The notes below the pieces were generated by a model that was not told the DNA's origin, did no database searches, and was given only the letters and a program-made list of their open reading frames with translations. Position numbers and translations under genes: made by a program. Positions 28,289 through 37,353 of a stretch of DNA of 64,000 bases are shown here, piece after piece. Within the stretch, counting starts at the first letter, position 1. The number at the start of each line of letters is the position of its first letter. The DNA comes from Roseivivax halotolerans (GTDB lineage: Bacteria; Pseudomonadota; Alphaproteobacteria; Rhodobacterales; Rhodobacteraceae): contig NZ_FOXV01000002.1 in assembly GCF_900115815.1 (NCBI RefSeq), positions 248,001-312,000 of the forward strand, read 5' to 3'.

Positions 28289-28688
28289 AGACGCCGACAT
28301 CGGGGCCGAGGCACACCATTTCCTGCGCCTCGTCCGCCTCGTAGAGTTCCGTTCCGAACTCACCACCCTCGAAGACAGCGCGCAGGCCAGATCCTTCCTC
28401 GAAGAAGCTCCAGCATTGCGGCGCGGGATCGTCCTCGTAGACAAAGCAGATCTGGTCACCCTCGGGATACCAGATACCGTCCTTGCAGCGCCCATCGAGG
28501 AAGGACCAGCGCACGCGGCGGCCGGGCATATAACGCTCGATCCCGTAGGGAACGCCCGCTTCCGAGAAGGTCAGCGTCTTGCCGGCGACGTAGTCCTGGA
28601 ACTCTTGGGCGCTCATCGGGCTCTGGGCCGAGACCGGGCCAGAGAGGAGCAGGGCACAGAGGGCGGCGGCATATCTCATGGCCCTCAT
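28287..28688 (-). CDS. Secreted hypothetical protein coupled to alkB
   Basis: 133 aa. A signal peptide (YAAALCALLLSGPVSAQ) is followed by a small acidic domain with three or four Cys (GRCKDGIWYPEGDQICFVYED, then PQCWSFFEEG) and paired aromatics. The ATG at 28688 forms an ATGA overlap with the alkB stop, so coupling favours this start over the ATG at 28679. I do not know the family by name. The layout suggests a periplasmic disulfide-bonded domain; any link with hydrocarbon oxidation is from position only. Confidence 0.72.
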   Translation of the reverse strand: MRAMRYAAALCALLLSGPVSAQSPMSAQEFQDYVAGKTLTFSEAGVPYGIERYMPGRRVRWSFLDGRCKDGIWYPEGDQICFVYEDDPAPQCWSFFEEGSGLRAVFEGGEFGTELYEADEAQEMVCLGPDVGV

Positions 28689-29728
28689 TCTGCCAGCACC
28701 GGCTCCGGCGCGAAAGACGCGGCGCGCGTCCAGGCCCTTGCCCGCCGGTCCATCACCCGCCGCCAGAGCGGCGGAACGAGCGCGAGGACCGCCATGACCG
28801 GCAGGGAATGCGGCAGGATGGGCATCGCCTCCCGGTCAAGGCGCAAACCGGGATAGGCCCGGCCCGGATTGGCGTGGTGATCCGAATGGCGCGGTGCGTT
28901 CAGCATGAGGCCCGAGGAAAAGCCCTGCCGCGCGTTCCACGAATGCCGAGCCCCCATCGGCTCGAGCCGCCCGCCCTCGCGCGGCGCACGCATCAGCCCG
29001 TAATGCTGCACGTAATCGGACAAGAGGAGTTGCAGCTGCGCGTAGATGCAAAGACCGACATAGGCGAGAAGGGCCGAAGGGCCGCCGAGCAGGCCCACCC
29101 CGACGAGCGCCGCCAAAGCCCCGCCTCCATAGATCGCGTAAGGATGCAGGCGGCGCTTGCGGGCCGACAATGCCTGCTCCGCCCGAAAGCCCTGCCGGAA
29201 CGAGCCGGCCCAGGCCCGCGCCGCGTAGCGCCAGAACCCCTCCCCGAGCCGCGCCGTGTTCGGATCGCGATCCGTGGCCGCGTGCACGTGATGCACGAGC
29301 CGGTGCGCCGAGGCGTGATGCCCGAATAGAAGGCTGGTATAGACCGCAACCCCAAGCGCGCGCGGCGCGCGGGCGCCGCGATGAATGAGCTCATGAGCGT
29401 TCGAATTCGACACCTGCCCCAGAAAGAGCGCGAGCCCGAAAAAGAGCGCGATCCCCTCCCAAGCCTCGAGCCTGCCACTGCCAATCGTCAGCGCCCCGCC
29501 GAAAAGAAGGGGGAAATGCACAAGGCCCAAGACAACCGACAAGCCGAGGCCCGCGGGAAACTCCGCGCCCTTCGGCGCATCCGGCGCGGCAAGGCCCGCG
29601 ATCTTGTCCATGAAGAACGTGAAGACGGTGATGTAGAAAAGGGCCGCCCCGGCATATCCCCCGCCCAGCACGAGACCGGCCGCGAGAAGCGCGACCAGCG
29701 TCAGCGTGATGATGGTGAACCGTGTCAT
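28685..29728 (-). CDS. AlkB-like membrane non-heme di-iron hydroxylase
   Basis: 347 aa from the ATG at 29728, with about six transmembrane helices. The His clusters of membrane fatty-acid desaturases and hydroxylases are in place: NAHELIHRG, FGHHASAHRLVHHVHAATDRDP and APRHSDHHANPGRAYP, plus DYVQHYGLMR, which resembles the NYxEHYGL AlkB signature. It is somewhat shorter than classical alkane 1-monooxygenase. It should insert oxygen into an aliphatic chain at the inner membrane using rubredoxin or another electron donor; none is coded nearby. The substrate is uncertain. Confidence 0.85.
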   Translation of the reverse strand: MTRFTIITLTLVALLAAGLVLGGGYAGAALFYITVFTFFMDKIAGLAAPDAPKGAEFPAGLGLSVVLGLVHFPLLFGGALTIGSGRLEAWEGIALFFGLALFLGQVSNSNAHELIHRGARAPRALGVAVYTSLLFGHHASAHRLVHHVHAATDRDPNTARLGEGFWRYAARAWAGSFRQGFRAEQALSARKRRLHPYAIYGGGALAALVGVGLLGGPSALLAYVGLCIYAQLQLLLSDYVQHYGLMRAPREGGRLEPMGARHSWNARQGFSSGLMLNAPRHSDHHANPGRAYPGLRLDREAMPILPHSLPVMAVLALVPPLWRRVMDRRARAWTRAASFAPEPVLAE

Positions 29729-29912
29729 GCCTCTGCCCTGCTGCCCCGGTATTCGCCTCGAACGTCCTCTATAGGAAAAATCCGCCGCCACTAAGACCGG
29801 ATCAAGGCACCATGACGTCGCAACGGGACGGAAATTCGCCGCATCGCGCCTGACAGCCCCCACCTCGACCCTGTATTCGGGGCCGCGAGAGGCTCGTTCG
29901 AAGGACAGGTTC

Positions 29913-31598
29913 ATGGCGCTCGATGACAGCAAGACACCGTGGAAATCCGGCCGCGGCAAGGGGCGCCCGATCCCCAAGGGCCGCGCGCTCGACGATACCG
30001 CCCACGACGAGGTCCGTGCGCTTCTCGGCGACCGGCCGCGGCGCCGCGACCTGCTGATCGAATTCCTGCATCTCGTCCAGGACACTTACGGTCATATCTC
30101 GGCGGCCCATGTCCGGGCTCTCGCCGAGGAGTTGAAGCTCGCGCAGGTCGAGGTCTACGAGGTCGCGACCTTCTACGCGCATTTCGACATCGTGAAAGAA
30201 GGCGAGACGCCGCCGCCCGCCCTGACCGTGCGTGTCTGCGATTCGCTCTCCTGCGAGCTGGCCGGGGCCGAGGCGCTGCGCGCGGCGCTCGAGGAAGGAC
30301 TCGATCCGTCGGAGGTCCGGGTTGTCCGCGCACCCTGCATGGGCCGCTGCGACACCGCGCCCGTCTGCGAGCTCGGGCACAACCATATCGATCATGCCAC
30401 GCCCGAGCGGGTAGAAGCCGCCATCGCGGCGGGCGAGACCCATGTCCATCTTCCCGATTACGAGGCGCTCGACGCCTACCGCGCGGAGGGCGGCTATGCC
30501 GCGCTCGGCATGTTGCGGAAAAGCGGCGACTGGGAACAGGTTCAGGACATGATGCTCTCCGCCGGTCTGCGCGGCCTTGGCGGGGCAGGCTTTCCCTCGG
30601 GCAAGAAATGGGGCTTCGTGCGCGCCGAAGCGGGCCCGCGCTACCTTGCGGTCAATGGCGACGAGGGCGAACCCGGCACGTTCAAGGACCGCTACTATCT
30701 CGAGCGCGTCCCGCACCTCTTCCTCGAAGGCATGCTGATCGCCGCCTGGGCGGTCGAGGCCGATCGCGTCTATCTGTATATGCGCGACGAATATCCGGCC
30801 GTCCTCGAAATCCTGCGCCGCGAGATCGCCGCGCTGGAAGAGGCAAAGATCGTCGTGCCGGGATATATCGAGCTGCGCCGCGGCGCGGGTGCCTATATCT
30901 GCGGCGAGGAAAGCGCGATGATCGAATCGATCGAAGGCAAGCGCGGCCTGCCCCGGCACCGCCCGCCCTATGTCGCGCAGGTCGGCATCTTCAATCGCCC
31001 TACCCTCGTCCACAACGTGGAGACGCTCTACTGGGTGGCACGCGTCTGCCGAGACGGCCCCGAGGTTCTCTCCGGCACCGAGAAGAACGGCCGCAAAGGG
31101 CTGCGGAGCTACTCGGTCTCGGGCCGCGTCGCCAAGCCCGGCGTCTACCTTCTGCCGGCGGGCTCCACGATCCGCGACATCGTCGAGGCCGCGGGCGGCA
31201 TGGCCGAGGGTCACGTCCTTAAGGCCTACCAGCCGGGGGGGCCGTCCTCGGGCCTTCTGCCCGCGACGCTCGATGACATCCCGCTCGATTTCGACGTCCT
31301 GCAGGAGCACGGCTCCTTCATCGGGTCGGCGGCGGTCGTGATCCTGTCAGACAAGGACAGCGCGCGCGGGGCCGCGCTGAACATGCTGCGCTTCTTCGAG
31401 GATGAAAGCTGCGGGCAATGCACGCCCTGCCGGGTCGGCTGCGAGAAGGCCGTGAAGCTGATGCAGGCCGAACGCTGGGACCAGGACCTCCTCGAAGAGC
31501 TGAGCCAGGCAATGGTCGACGCCTCGATCTGCGGTCTCGGCCAGGCCGCGCCGAACCCGATCCGGCTGGTGATGAAGCACTTCCCGGGCGAGGTTTGA
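29913..31598 (+). CDS. Fused NuoE-NuoF diaphorase, formate dehydrogenase beta-type (FdsGB fusion)
   Basis: 561 aa. Residues 30-180 are a NuoE-like thioredoxin fold with [2Fe-2S] Cys at 109, 114, 142 and 146. Residues 200-490 are the NuoF-like FMN/NADH domain, with GLGGAGFPSGKKW at 221-233 and GRGAYxCGEE-like GAGAYICGEESAMIESIEG. The C-terminus holds [4Fe-4S] ligands C500xxC503xxC506 and C540. Such fusions are the NAD-reducing subunit of soluble molybdenum formate dehydrogenases. No alpha subunit follows: a repeat and the convergent maeB come next. Confidence 0.88.
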   Translation: MALDDSKTPWKSGRGKGRPIPKGRALDDTAHDEVRALLGDRPRRRDLLIEFLHLVQDTYGHISAAHVRALAEELKLAQVEVYEVATFYAHFDIVKEGETPPPALTVRVCDSLSCELAGAEALRAALEEGLDPSEVRVVRAPCMGRCDTAPVCELGHNHIDHATPERVEAAIAAGETHVHLPDYEALDAYRAEGGYAALGMLRKSGDWEQVQDMMLSAGLRGLGGAGFPSGKKWGFVRAEAGPRYLAVNGDEGEPGTFKDRYYLERVPHLFLEGMLIAAWAVEADRVYLYMRDEYPAVLEILRREIAALEEAKIVVPGYIELRRGAGAYICGEESAMIESIEGKRGLPRHRPPYVAQVGIFNRPTLVHNVETLYWVARVCRDGPEVLSGTEKNGRKGLRSYSVSGRVAKPGVYLLPAGSTIRDIVEAAGGMAEGHVLKAYQPGGPSSGLLPATLDDIPLDFDVLQEHGSFIGSAAVVILSDKDSARGAALNMLRFFEDESCGQCTPCRVGCEKAVKLMQAERWDQDLLEELSQAMVDASICGLGQAAPNPIRLVMKHFPGEV

Positions 31599-31607
31599 TC
31601 CGGCAGT

Positions 31608-31711
31608 CGCCCGCCTTGCGGGCGGCATGTCTGGCGCGATGAGCCCTTGGCTCATCGCGCGGTGCGAGGGCCCTGCCCTCGCGCTCCCGCGGTATTTAGG
31701 CCAACCCAAAT
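31608..31711 (-). repeat. Dispersed intergenic repeat, copy 3
   Basis: Three hairpins follow each other (7-bp arms from 31608, an 11-bp perfect stem at 31634-31660, and GCGAGGG/CCCTCGC at 31664-31682). The inverted core CCGCGGTATTTAGGCCAACC then runs to about 31711. It fills the convergent gap between the NuoEF fusion and maeB. Confidence 0.8.
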
Positions 31712-31718
31712 TATCAGA

Positions 31719-33998
31719 TCAGCCGTATTTCGAGACCGGGGTCCCCGCCAGCGCGGCCATGTTGAGCAGCCCTCGCGTTGTGATCGAGGGAGTCACGATG
31801 TGCGCGCGGTTGCCCATCCCCATGAGGATCGGACCGACCTCGAGCCCTTGCGCGGTCATCTTGAGGATGTTGCGCACGCCCGAGGCCGCATCGGCATTGG
31901 CGAAGATCAAAACGTTCGCCTTTCCGCTCATGCGGTTGTCGGGCAGAAGGCGCTGGCGCAGCTCGGGATCGAGCGCCGCCTCGACGCTCATCTCGCCTTC
32001 GTACTCGAATTCGCGCGGCGCGGCATCGAGCACGGCCAACCCCGCGCGAATTCGCTCCGCCGCCTCGCTGTTCTGGTTGCCGAATTGCGATTGCGAACAC
32101 AGCGCGATCTTCGGCTCGAGGCCGAAGCGCCGCACGTGCCGCGCCGCACCGAGGGCCGCTTGCGCGATCTGATCGGCCGTCGGGATGAAATGCACATGGG
32201 TGTCGGCGATAAAGAGCGGCCCGTCCTCCAGAATCATCATCGAGAGCGCGCCGTGCGGGTATTGCGTCTCGCTGCCGAGAACCTGCGTGACGTAGTTGAG
32301 GTGCCAGCGATATTCCCCGAACGTGCCGCAGATCAGGCTGTCGGCCTCGCCGCGATGCACCATCACCGCGCCGATCGCCGTCGAGTTCGTACGCATGATC
32401 GCGCGGGCAAGGTCGGGCGTGACGCCGCGCCGGGCCATGATCTCGTGATAGGTCTTCCAATAGTCACGGTAGCGCGGATCGTTCTCGGGGTTCACGATGT
32501 TGAAGTCGCGCTCGGGCCGGATCTCGAGGCCGAGCCGCTCGCAGCGCATGTTGATGACCTCGGGCCGGCCGATCAGGATCGGCTGCTCCGGCGTCTCTTC
32601 CAGCACGGCCTGGGCGGCGCGAAGGACGCGCTCGTCCTCGCCTTCGGCAAAGACGATGCGGCGGGAGGCTTCGGCGGCGGCATCGAAGACCGGCCGCATC
32701 AGGAGCGCGGAGCGATAGACGCTCGCGCGCAGCTTGGCCTTGTAGGCATCCATGTCCTCGATCGGGCGCTCGGCGACGCCCGAGGCCATCGCGGCTTCAG
32801 CCACCGCGACCGAGACCGTGGCCGAGAGGCGCGGATCGAAGGGTTTGGGGATGAGATAGTCGCGCCCGAAGGTCAGGCTTTCGCCGCGATAGGCCGCCGC
32901 GGCCTCGGCGCTCGTGGTCGCACGGGCCAGCGCGGCGATGCCCTCGACGCAGGCGATCTTCATCTCGTCGTTGATCGTCGTCGCGCCCACGTCGAGCGCG
33001 CCGCGGAAGATGAAGGGAAAGCAAAGCACGTTGTTGACCTGGTTCGGAAAGTCCGACCGGCCTGTCGCGATGATCGCGTCGGGCGCCACCTGGCGCGCGA
33101 GATCGGGCAGGATCTCGGGATTGGGATTGGCGAGCGCGAAGATGATCGGTGTCTGCGCCATCTTCTCGACCATCTCGGGCTTGAGGACATTCGGCCCCGA
33201 CAGCCCGAGGAAGAGATCCGCGCCCTCGATCACGTCACCGAGGGTCTTGGCGGTGCTGCCCTGAGCATAGGCCGCCTTTTGCGGCGTCATCTCGGTCTCG
33301 CGGCCCTCGTAGACGAGCCCGTCGATATCGCAGAGCCAGATGTTCTCGCGCTTGACGCCGAGCTTGACGAGCATGTTGAGGCACGCGATCCCGGCCGCGC
33401 CCCCGCCCGTCGAGACGACCTTCACGTCCTCCAACGTCTTTCCCGCGAGCTTCACCGCGTTCAAGGCCGCCGCCGAGACGACGATGGCGGTGCCGTGCTG
33501 GTCGTCGTGGAAGACGGGGATGTTCATCCGCTCGCGGCAGATCTCTTCGACCACGAAGCAATCGGGCGCCTTGATGTCCTCGAGGTTGATCGCGCCAAAA
33601 GACGGCTCAAGCGCGCAAACGATGTCGGCAAGCTTCTCGGGGTCGCTTTCGTTCACTTCGATGTCGAAGCAATCGATGCCGGCGAATTTCTTGAAGAGAA
33701 CCGCCTTGCCTTCCATCACGGGCTTCGAGGCGAGCGCGCCGATATTGCCGAGGCCGAGGACCGCTGTTCCGTTGGACACGACAGCGACGAGATTGCCGCG
33801 CGAGGTGTAATCACGCGCGGCTTTCGGGTCGCTTTTGATTTCGAGACAGGCCTCTGCAACGCCGGGCGAATAGGCCCGCGCAAGGTCGCGGCCATTGGCG
33901 AGCGGCTTGGTCGCGCGGATTTCGAGCTTTCCGGGTTTCGGAAACCGATGATAATCGAGCGCCTGCTGGCGCAGCGTGTCGCTGGTCTGGTCCGACAT
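31719..33998 (-). CDS. maeB: NADP-dependent malic enzyme (malic enzyme plus phosphotransacetylase-like domain)
   Basis: 759 aa, the long MaeB type. The first 430 residues are malic enzyme, with YSPGVAEACLEI, SNGTAVLGLGNIGALASKPV, VFHDDQHGTA and a Rossmann GGGAAGIACL. The rest is a phosphotransacetylase-like domain (RIVFAEGEDERVLRAAQ, then GNRAHIVTPSIT), usually regulatory rather than catalytic and sensitive to acetyl-CoA. It turns malate into pyruvate with NADPH. It is a single gene, convergent with the NuoEF fusion. Confidence 0.96.
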   Translation of the reverse strand: MSDQTSDTLRQQALDYHRFPKPGKLEIRATKPLANGRDLARAYSPGVAEACLEIKSDPKAARDYTSRGNLVAVVSNGTAVLGLGNIGALASKPVMEGKAVLFKKFAGIDCFDIEVNESDPEKLADIVCALEPSFGAINLEDIKAPDCFVVEEICRERMNIPVFHDDQHGTAIVVSAAALNAVKLAGKTLEDVKVVSTGGGAAGIACLNMLVKLGVKRENIWLCDIDGLVYEGRETEMTPQKAAYAQGSTAKTLGDVIEGADLFLGLSGPNVLKPEMVEKMAQTPIIFALANPNPEILPDLARQVAPDAIIATGRSDFPNQVNNVLCFPFIFRGALDVGATTINDEMKIACVEGIAALARATTSAEAAAAYRGESLTFGRDYLIPKPFDPRLSATVSVAVAEAAMASGVAERPIEDMDAYKAKLRASVYRSALLMRPVFDAAAEASRRIVFAEGEDERVLRAAQAVLEETPEQPILIGRPEVINMRCERLGLEIRPERDFNIVNPENDPRYRDYWKTYHEIMARRGVTPDLARAIMRTNSTAIGAVMVHRGEADSLICGTFGEYRWHLNYVTQVLGSETQYPHGALSMMILEDGPLFIADTHVHFIPTADQIAQAALGAARHVRRFGLEPKIALCSQSQFGNQNSEAAERIRAGLAVLDAAPREFEYEGEMSVEAALDPELRQRLLPDNRMSGKANVLIFANADAASGVRNILKMTAQGLEVGPILMGMGNRAHIVTPSITTRGLLNMAALAGTPVSKYG

Positions 33999-34065
33999 GA
34001 AAGCCCTCGTCCTCGTGTATCGAAACGAGGGCTAGCTCAATTCCCGCGCGACGGGAAGGTCGGGC

Positions 34066-34254
34066 TTACTTCGCCAGTTCCTCGAGATACGCAATGCGCC
34101 GTGCGGCTTCACGCTTGGTCAGCGCCATGTCGAATTCCTCACCGGTTTCGTCGGTGAGCTGGCGCAGGGTCGCGGCCTGCTTGTCGGTCATGGGCTCGCG
34201 GGGATCGGCGGGAAGGTCCGCGCCGGGGTCGAGAACGAGATGGCTCTGGGTCAT
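34066..34254 (-). CDS. DUF3072 small protein
   Basis: 62 aa, all predicted helical and polar. MTDKQAATLRQLTDETGEEF and LTKREAARRIAYLEELAK match the DUF3072 pattern of short proteins. No Cys, no membrane part, no signal peptide. It lies 67 bases upstream of maeB on the same strand and divergent from the nucleoside operon. Its function is unknown; the SAP-like helix pair at the end hints at nucleic-acid or protein contact but that is weak. Confidence 0.8.
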   Translation of the reverse strand: MTQSHLVLDPGADLPADPREPMTDKQAATLRQLTDETGEEFDMALTKREAARRIAYLEELAK

Positions 34255-34366
34255 GCAAGCCTCCTTTCGATTGAAATGGAAACGCGCTTACCGCGCGCCG
34301 GTTCCCCTTGCTCTTGCTTCGCGCCGCAGCCACGATGACCGTTACCAATAGCCCCCGGAGGACCCG

Positions 34367-34759
34367 ATGACCTTACGCGATGATGCGCTTGCCGTCCGCG
34401 AAAACGCCTATGCCCCCTATTCGGACTTCAAGGTCGGCGCGGCGCTTCGGTCAGCATCGGGCGCGGTCTTCAGCGGCTGCAACGTCGAGAACGTGGCCTA
34501 TCCCGAGGGCACCTGCGCCGAGGCCGGGGCCATCGCCGCGATGGTCGCAGCGGGCGAGACCGAGATCGCAGAGCTTTACGTCGTCGCGGGCAGCGCGGCC
34601 CCGGTGCCGCCCTGCGGCGGCTGCCGCCAGAAGATCGCTGAATTCGCGGCGCCCGCCACGATGGTGACGCTCGCCACGCTCGACGGAACCGAAACCCGCC
34701 TCTCCGTGGGCGAGCTTTTGCCGGGCGCCTTCACGCAGAGCCACATGGACGGCAGCTGA
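34367..34759 (+). CDS. cdd: Cytidine deaminase
   Basis: 130 aa, the small tetrameric type. The zinc site is C50-A-E52, with C83 and C86 in PPCGGCRQ, so three Cys bind zinc and Glu52 is the proton shuttle. YAPYSDFKVGAAL near the start binds the nucleoside. It deaminates cytidine and deoxycytidine to uridine forms. It is the first gene of a five-gene salvage operon and shares a base with deoA. The GGAGG just upstream of the ATG is a strong ribosome site. Confidence 0.96.
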   Translation: MTLRDDALAVRENAYAPYSDFKVGAALRSASGAVFSGCNVENVAYPEGTCAEAGAIAAMVAAGETEIAELYVVAGSAAPVPPCGGCRQKIAEFAAPATMVTLATLDGTETRLSVGELLPGAFTQSHMDGS

Positions 34760-36069
34760 TGGAGCCCGCGCGGCTCATCGCGGGTCTTCGGCGCGGGCAA
34801 GAACCGGACGGTGCCGCGCTCGCCACGTTCGCGGCAGGTCTTGCGGACGGATCCGTCTCTGACGCGCAAGCCGGGGCCTTCGCGATGGCCGTCTGCCTGC
34901 GGGGCCTGAGCGAGGCAGGGCGCACCGCGCTCACCGAAGGCATGCGGGATTCGGGGCGGACGCTGAGATGGGATCTGCCGGGGCCCGTCCTCGACAAGCA
35001 TTCCACGGGCGGTGTCGGCGATTGCGTGAGCCTCGTCCTCGCCCCGGCGCTCGCGGCGCTCGGCGTCTACGTTCCGATGATTTCGGGGCGCGGGCTCGGT
35101 CATACCGGCGGCACGCTCGACAAGCTCGAGGCGATCCCCGGCTTTCGCACCGCGCTCAGCGAAGCCGAGTTCGACCGCGCCGTGCGCGAGGCGGGCGCGG
35201 CCATTGTCGGCGCATCGGCCGATATAGCGCCGGCCGATCGGCGGCTCTACGCGGTGCGCGACGTGACCGGCACGGTGGAAAGCATCGACCTCATCACCGC
35301 GTCGATCCTGTCGAAGAAGCTGGCGGCAGGACTCGAAGGGCTCGTGCTCGACGTGAAGGTCGGCAGCGGCGCCTTCATGAAGACCGAGGAGGCCGCGACG
35401 GAGCTCGCCGAGGCGCTGGCAGAGACGGCCAATGCCGCCGGCTGCCCGACCGTTGCATGTCTGACCGACATGAACGAGCCCGCCGCCCCGGCACTCGGCA
35501 ATGCGCTCGAGGTGCTGGAGGCGGTGCATGTCCTGAAAGGCGGCGCGCCCGAGGGGCGTCTGGCTGGGCTTACCGCGCTACTCGGCGGCGCGCTCCTGGC
35601 GCGCACGGGCCAGGCCGAAGACGCCGGGCAAGGTGCGGACAGGCTGCGCGCAACGCTTGCGGATGGGCGCGCGGCCGACGCCTTCCAGAAAATGGTCTAT
35701 GCGCAGGGCGGACCGATCGGATTTGTCGAGACGCCTGCCCGCTTCTTGCCGGAAGCGCCGGTCATTCGCGAGCTTGCCGCGCCTGCCACGGGCCATATCG
35801 CGGCGATCGATGGCGAAGCGCTCGGCCACGTTGTCGTGCGTCTCGGCGGCGGGCGGCGGGTGGAGACCGACAGCGTCGACCCGGCTGTGGGCCTGTCGGA
35901 TGTTCTCGGCCTTGGCGCGGAGGTGGCGCGGGGCCAGCCGCTTCTTCGCCTGCACGCGGCCCGGATCGAGGATGCCGACGCGGTCGAGGCAGCGCTCACC
36001 CAGGCGTTCTCCATCGCCGATCACGCACCGACGCCGCGCCCTTTGGGCCGGATCGCGACCGGCCTCTGA
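34759..36069 (+). CDS. deoA: Thymidine phosphorylase
   Basis: 436 aa, full length. The family signature SGRGLGHTGGTLDKLEAIPG lies near residues 113-132, and KHSTGGVGD binds phosphate. LVLDVKVGSGAFMKT is also standard. It cleaves thymidine and deoxyuridine with phosphate to deoxyribose-1-phosphate, which DeoB then uses. The start overlaps the cdd stop by one base. A gap of 72 bases, the only real gap in the operon, follows. Confidence 0.96.
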   Translation: MEPARLIAGLRRGQEPDGAALATFAAGLADGSVSDAQAGAFAMAVCLRGLSEAGRTALTEGMRDSGRTLRWDLPGPVLDKHSTGGVGDCVSLVLAPALAALGVYVPMISGRGLGHTGGTLDKLEAIPGFRTALSEAEFDRAVREAGAAIVGASADIAPADRRLYAVRDVTGTVESIDLITASILSKKLAAGLEGLVLDVKVGSGAFMKTEEAATELAEALAETANAAGCPTVACLTDMNEPAAPALGNALEVLEAVHVLKGGAPEGRLAGLTALLGGALLARTGQAEDAGQGADRLRATLADGRAADAFQKMVYAQGGPIGFVETPARFLPEAPVIRELAAPATGHIAAIDGEALGHVVVRLGGGRRVETDSVDPAVGLSDVLGLGAEVARGQPLLRLHAARIEDADAVEAALTQAFSIADHAPTPRPLGRIATGL

Positions 36070-36141
36070 CGCCGGACCTGCCCTTGCCGTGACCCGCACA
36101 CCGGGCTAGGCCCTCAGATCATTCGGTCCAGAGGAGCTGCC

Positions 36142-37353
36142 ATGCCCCGCGCCTTTCTCGTCGTCATGGATTCCGTCGGCATCGGCGGCGCGCCCGATGC
36201 GGATCGGTTCTTCAACGACGGGCTTCCGGATACCGGCTCGAACACGCTCGGCCATATCGCGGAGGCCTGCGCGGCGGGCCAGGCCGAAGAGGGGCGGAGC
36301 GGCCCCCTGCATCTGCCCCATCTCGACACGCTGGGCCTGTCGCAGGCGGTGGCGCTCGCATCCGGGCTGACGCTGCCCGATCTCGGGGGCGGTGAGACCT
36401 CGGGCTACTGGGGCGCGGCTACCGAAACCTCTCCCGGGAAGGACACGCCGTCCGGCCATTGGGAACTCGCGGGCCTGCCCGTACCGTGGGACTGGCACTA
36501 CTTCCCCGATACACACCCCGCTTTCCCGGAGGATCTCGTTGCCGAGGTCTGCAAGATCGTCGGCACGGACGGCATCCTCGGGAATTGTCACGGCTCCGGC
36601 ACCGTGATGCTGGACCGCTTCGGCGAAGAGCATATCCGCACGGGGCGGCCCATCTGCTACACCTCTGCTGACAGCGTCTTCCAGATTGCCGCCCATGAGG
36701 AACACTTCGGGCTCGAGCGGCTGCTCGATCTGTGTCAGCGCATCGCGCCGCGCCTCCATGATATGCGCGTCGGCCGCGTCATCGCCCGGCCCTTCATCGG
36801 CGCTCCGGGCACTTTCCAGCGGACAGCCAACCGTCGCGACTACGCGATCCGCCCGCCGCAGCCGGTCCTGACCAACTGGGCGCAAGATGCCGGACGCACC
36901 GTCCGCGCCATCGGCAAGATCGGTGACATCTTCTCGATGGAAGGGATCGACGAGCTGAGAAAGGGCGCGGATGCGGATCTCATGCGCCATCTCGGCGAGG
37001 CCATCGACGAGATGCCCGAAGACAGCCTGACCTTCGCCAATTTCGTCGAGTTCGACAGCCATTACGGCCATCGGCGCGATGTGCCCGGTTATGCGCGTGC
37101 GCTCGAGTGGTTCGATCGCGAACTCGGCGCGCTGCTGCCACGCCTCCGCCCCGGCGACATGCTCGTTCTCACCGCCGATCATGGCAACGATCCGACCTGG
37201 ACCGGGACCGACCACACCCGCGAACGCGTTCCCGTGCTGATCGCGGGGCTCGGGACCGGCAGCCTCGGCCAGATCGCCTTCGCCGATGTCGCGGCCAGCA
37301 TCGCCGCGCATCTCGACATCCCCTCTCAAGGCCCCGGAGCCTCCGCCCTATGA
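36142..37353 (+). CDS. deoB: Phosphopentomutase
   Basis: 403 aa. It starts [19 protein letters not shown], the metal-binding Asp motif of the alkaline-phosphatase superfamily. [12 protein letters not shown] holds the Thr that becomes phosphorylated, and [11 protein letters not shown] plus GTDHTRE give the second metal site. It interconverts ribose- or deoxyribose-1-phosphate and 5-phosphate. It overlaps add by four bases (ATGA). Confidence 0.97.
   Translation: MPRAFLVVMDSVGIGGAPDADRFFNDGLPDTGSNTLGHIAEACAAGQAEEGRSGPLHLPHLDTLGLSQAVALASGLTLPDLGGGETSGYWGAATETSPGKDTPSGHWELAGLPVPWDWHYFPDTHPAFPEDLVAEVCKIVGTDGILGNCHGSGTVMLDRFGEEHIRTGRPICYTSADSVFQIAAHEEHFGLERLLDLCQRIAPRLHDMRVGRVIARPFIGAPGTFQRTANRRDYAIRPPQPVLTNWAQDAGRTVRAIGKIGDIFSMEGIDELRKGADADLMRHLGEAIDEMPEDSLTFANFVEFDSHYGHRRDVPGYARALEWFDRELGALLPRLRPGDMLVLTADHGNDPTWTGTDHTRERVPVLIAGLGTGSLGQIAFADVAASIAAHLDIPSQGPGASAL

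Noticed and set aside
27182-28495. A 437-codon open frame opposite the HTH regulator
   Set aside because: It overlaps repeat copy 2 and the regulator, has no domain, and the sense gene has a clear HTH and binding fold.
31647-34157. An 836-codon open frame on the plus strand opposite maeB
   Set aside because: maeB shows all malic enzyme motifs on the other strand; the antisense frame matches no family and starts in a repeat.
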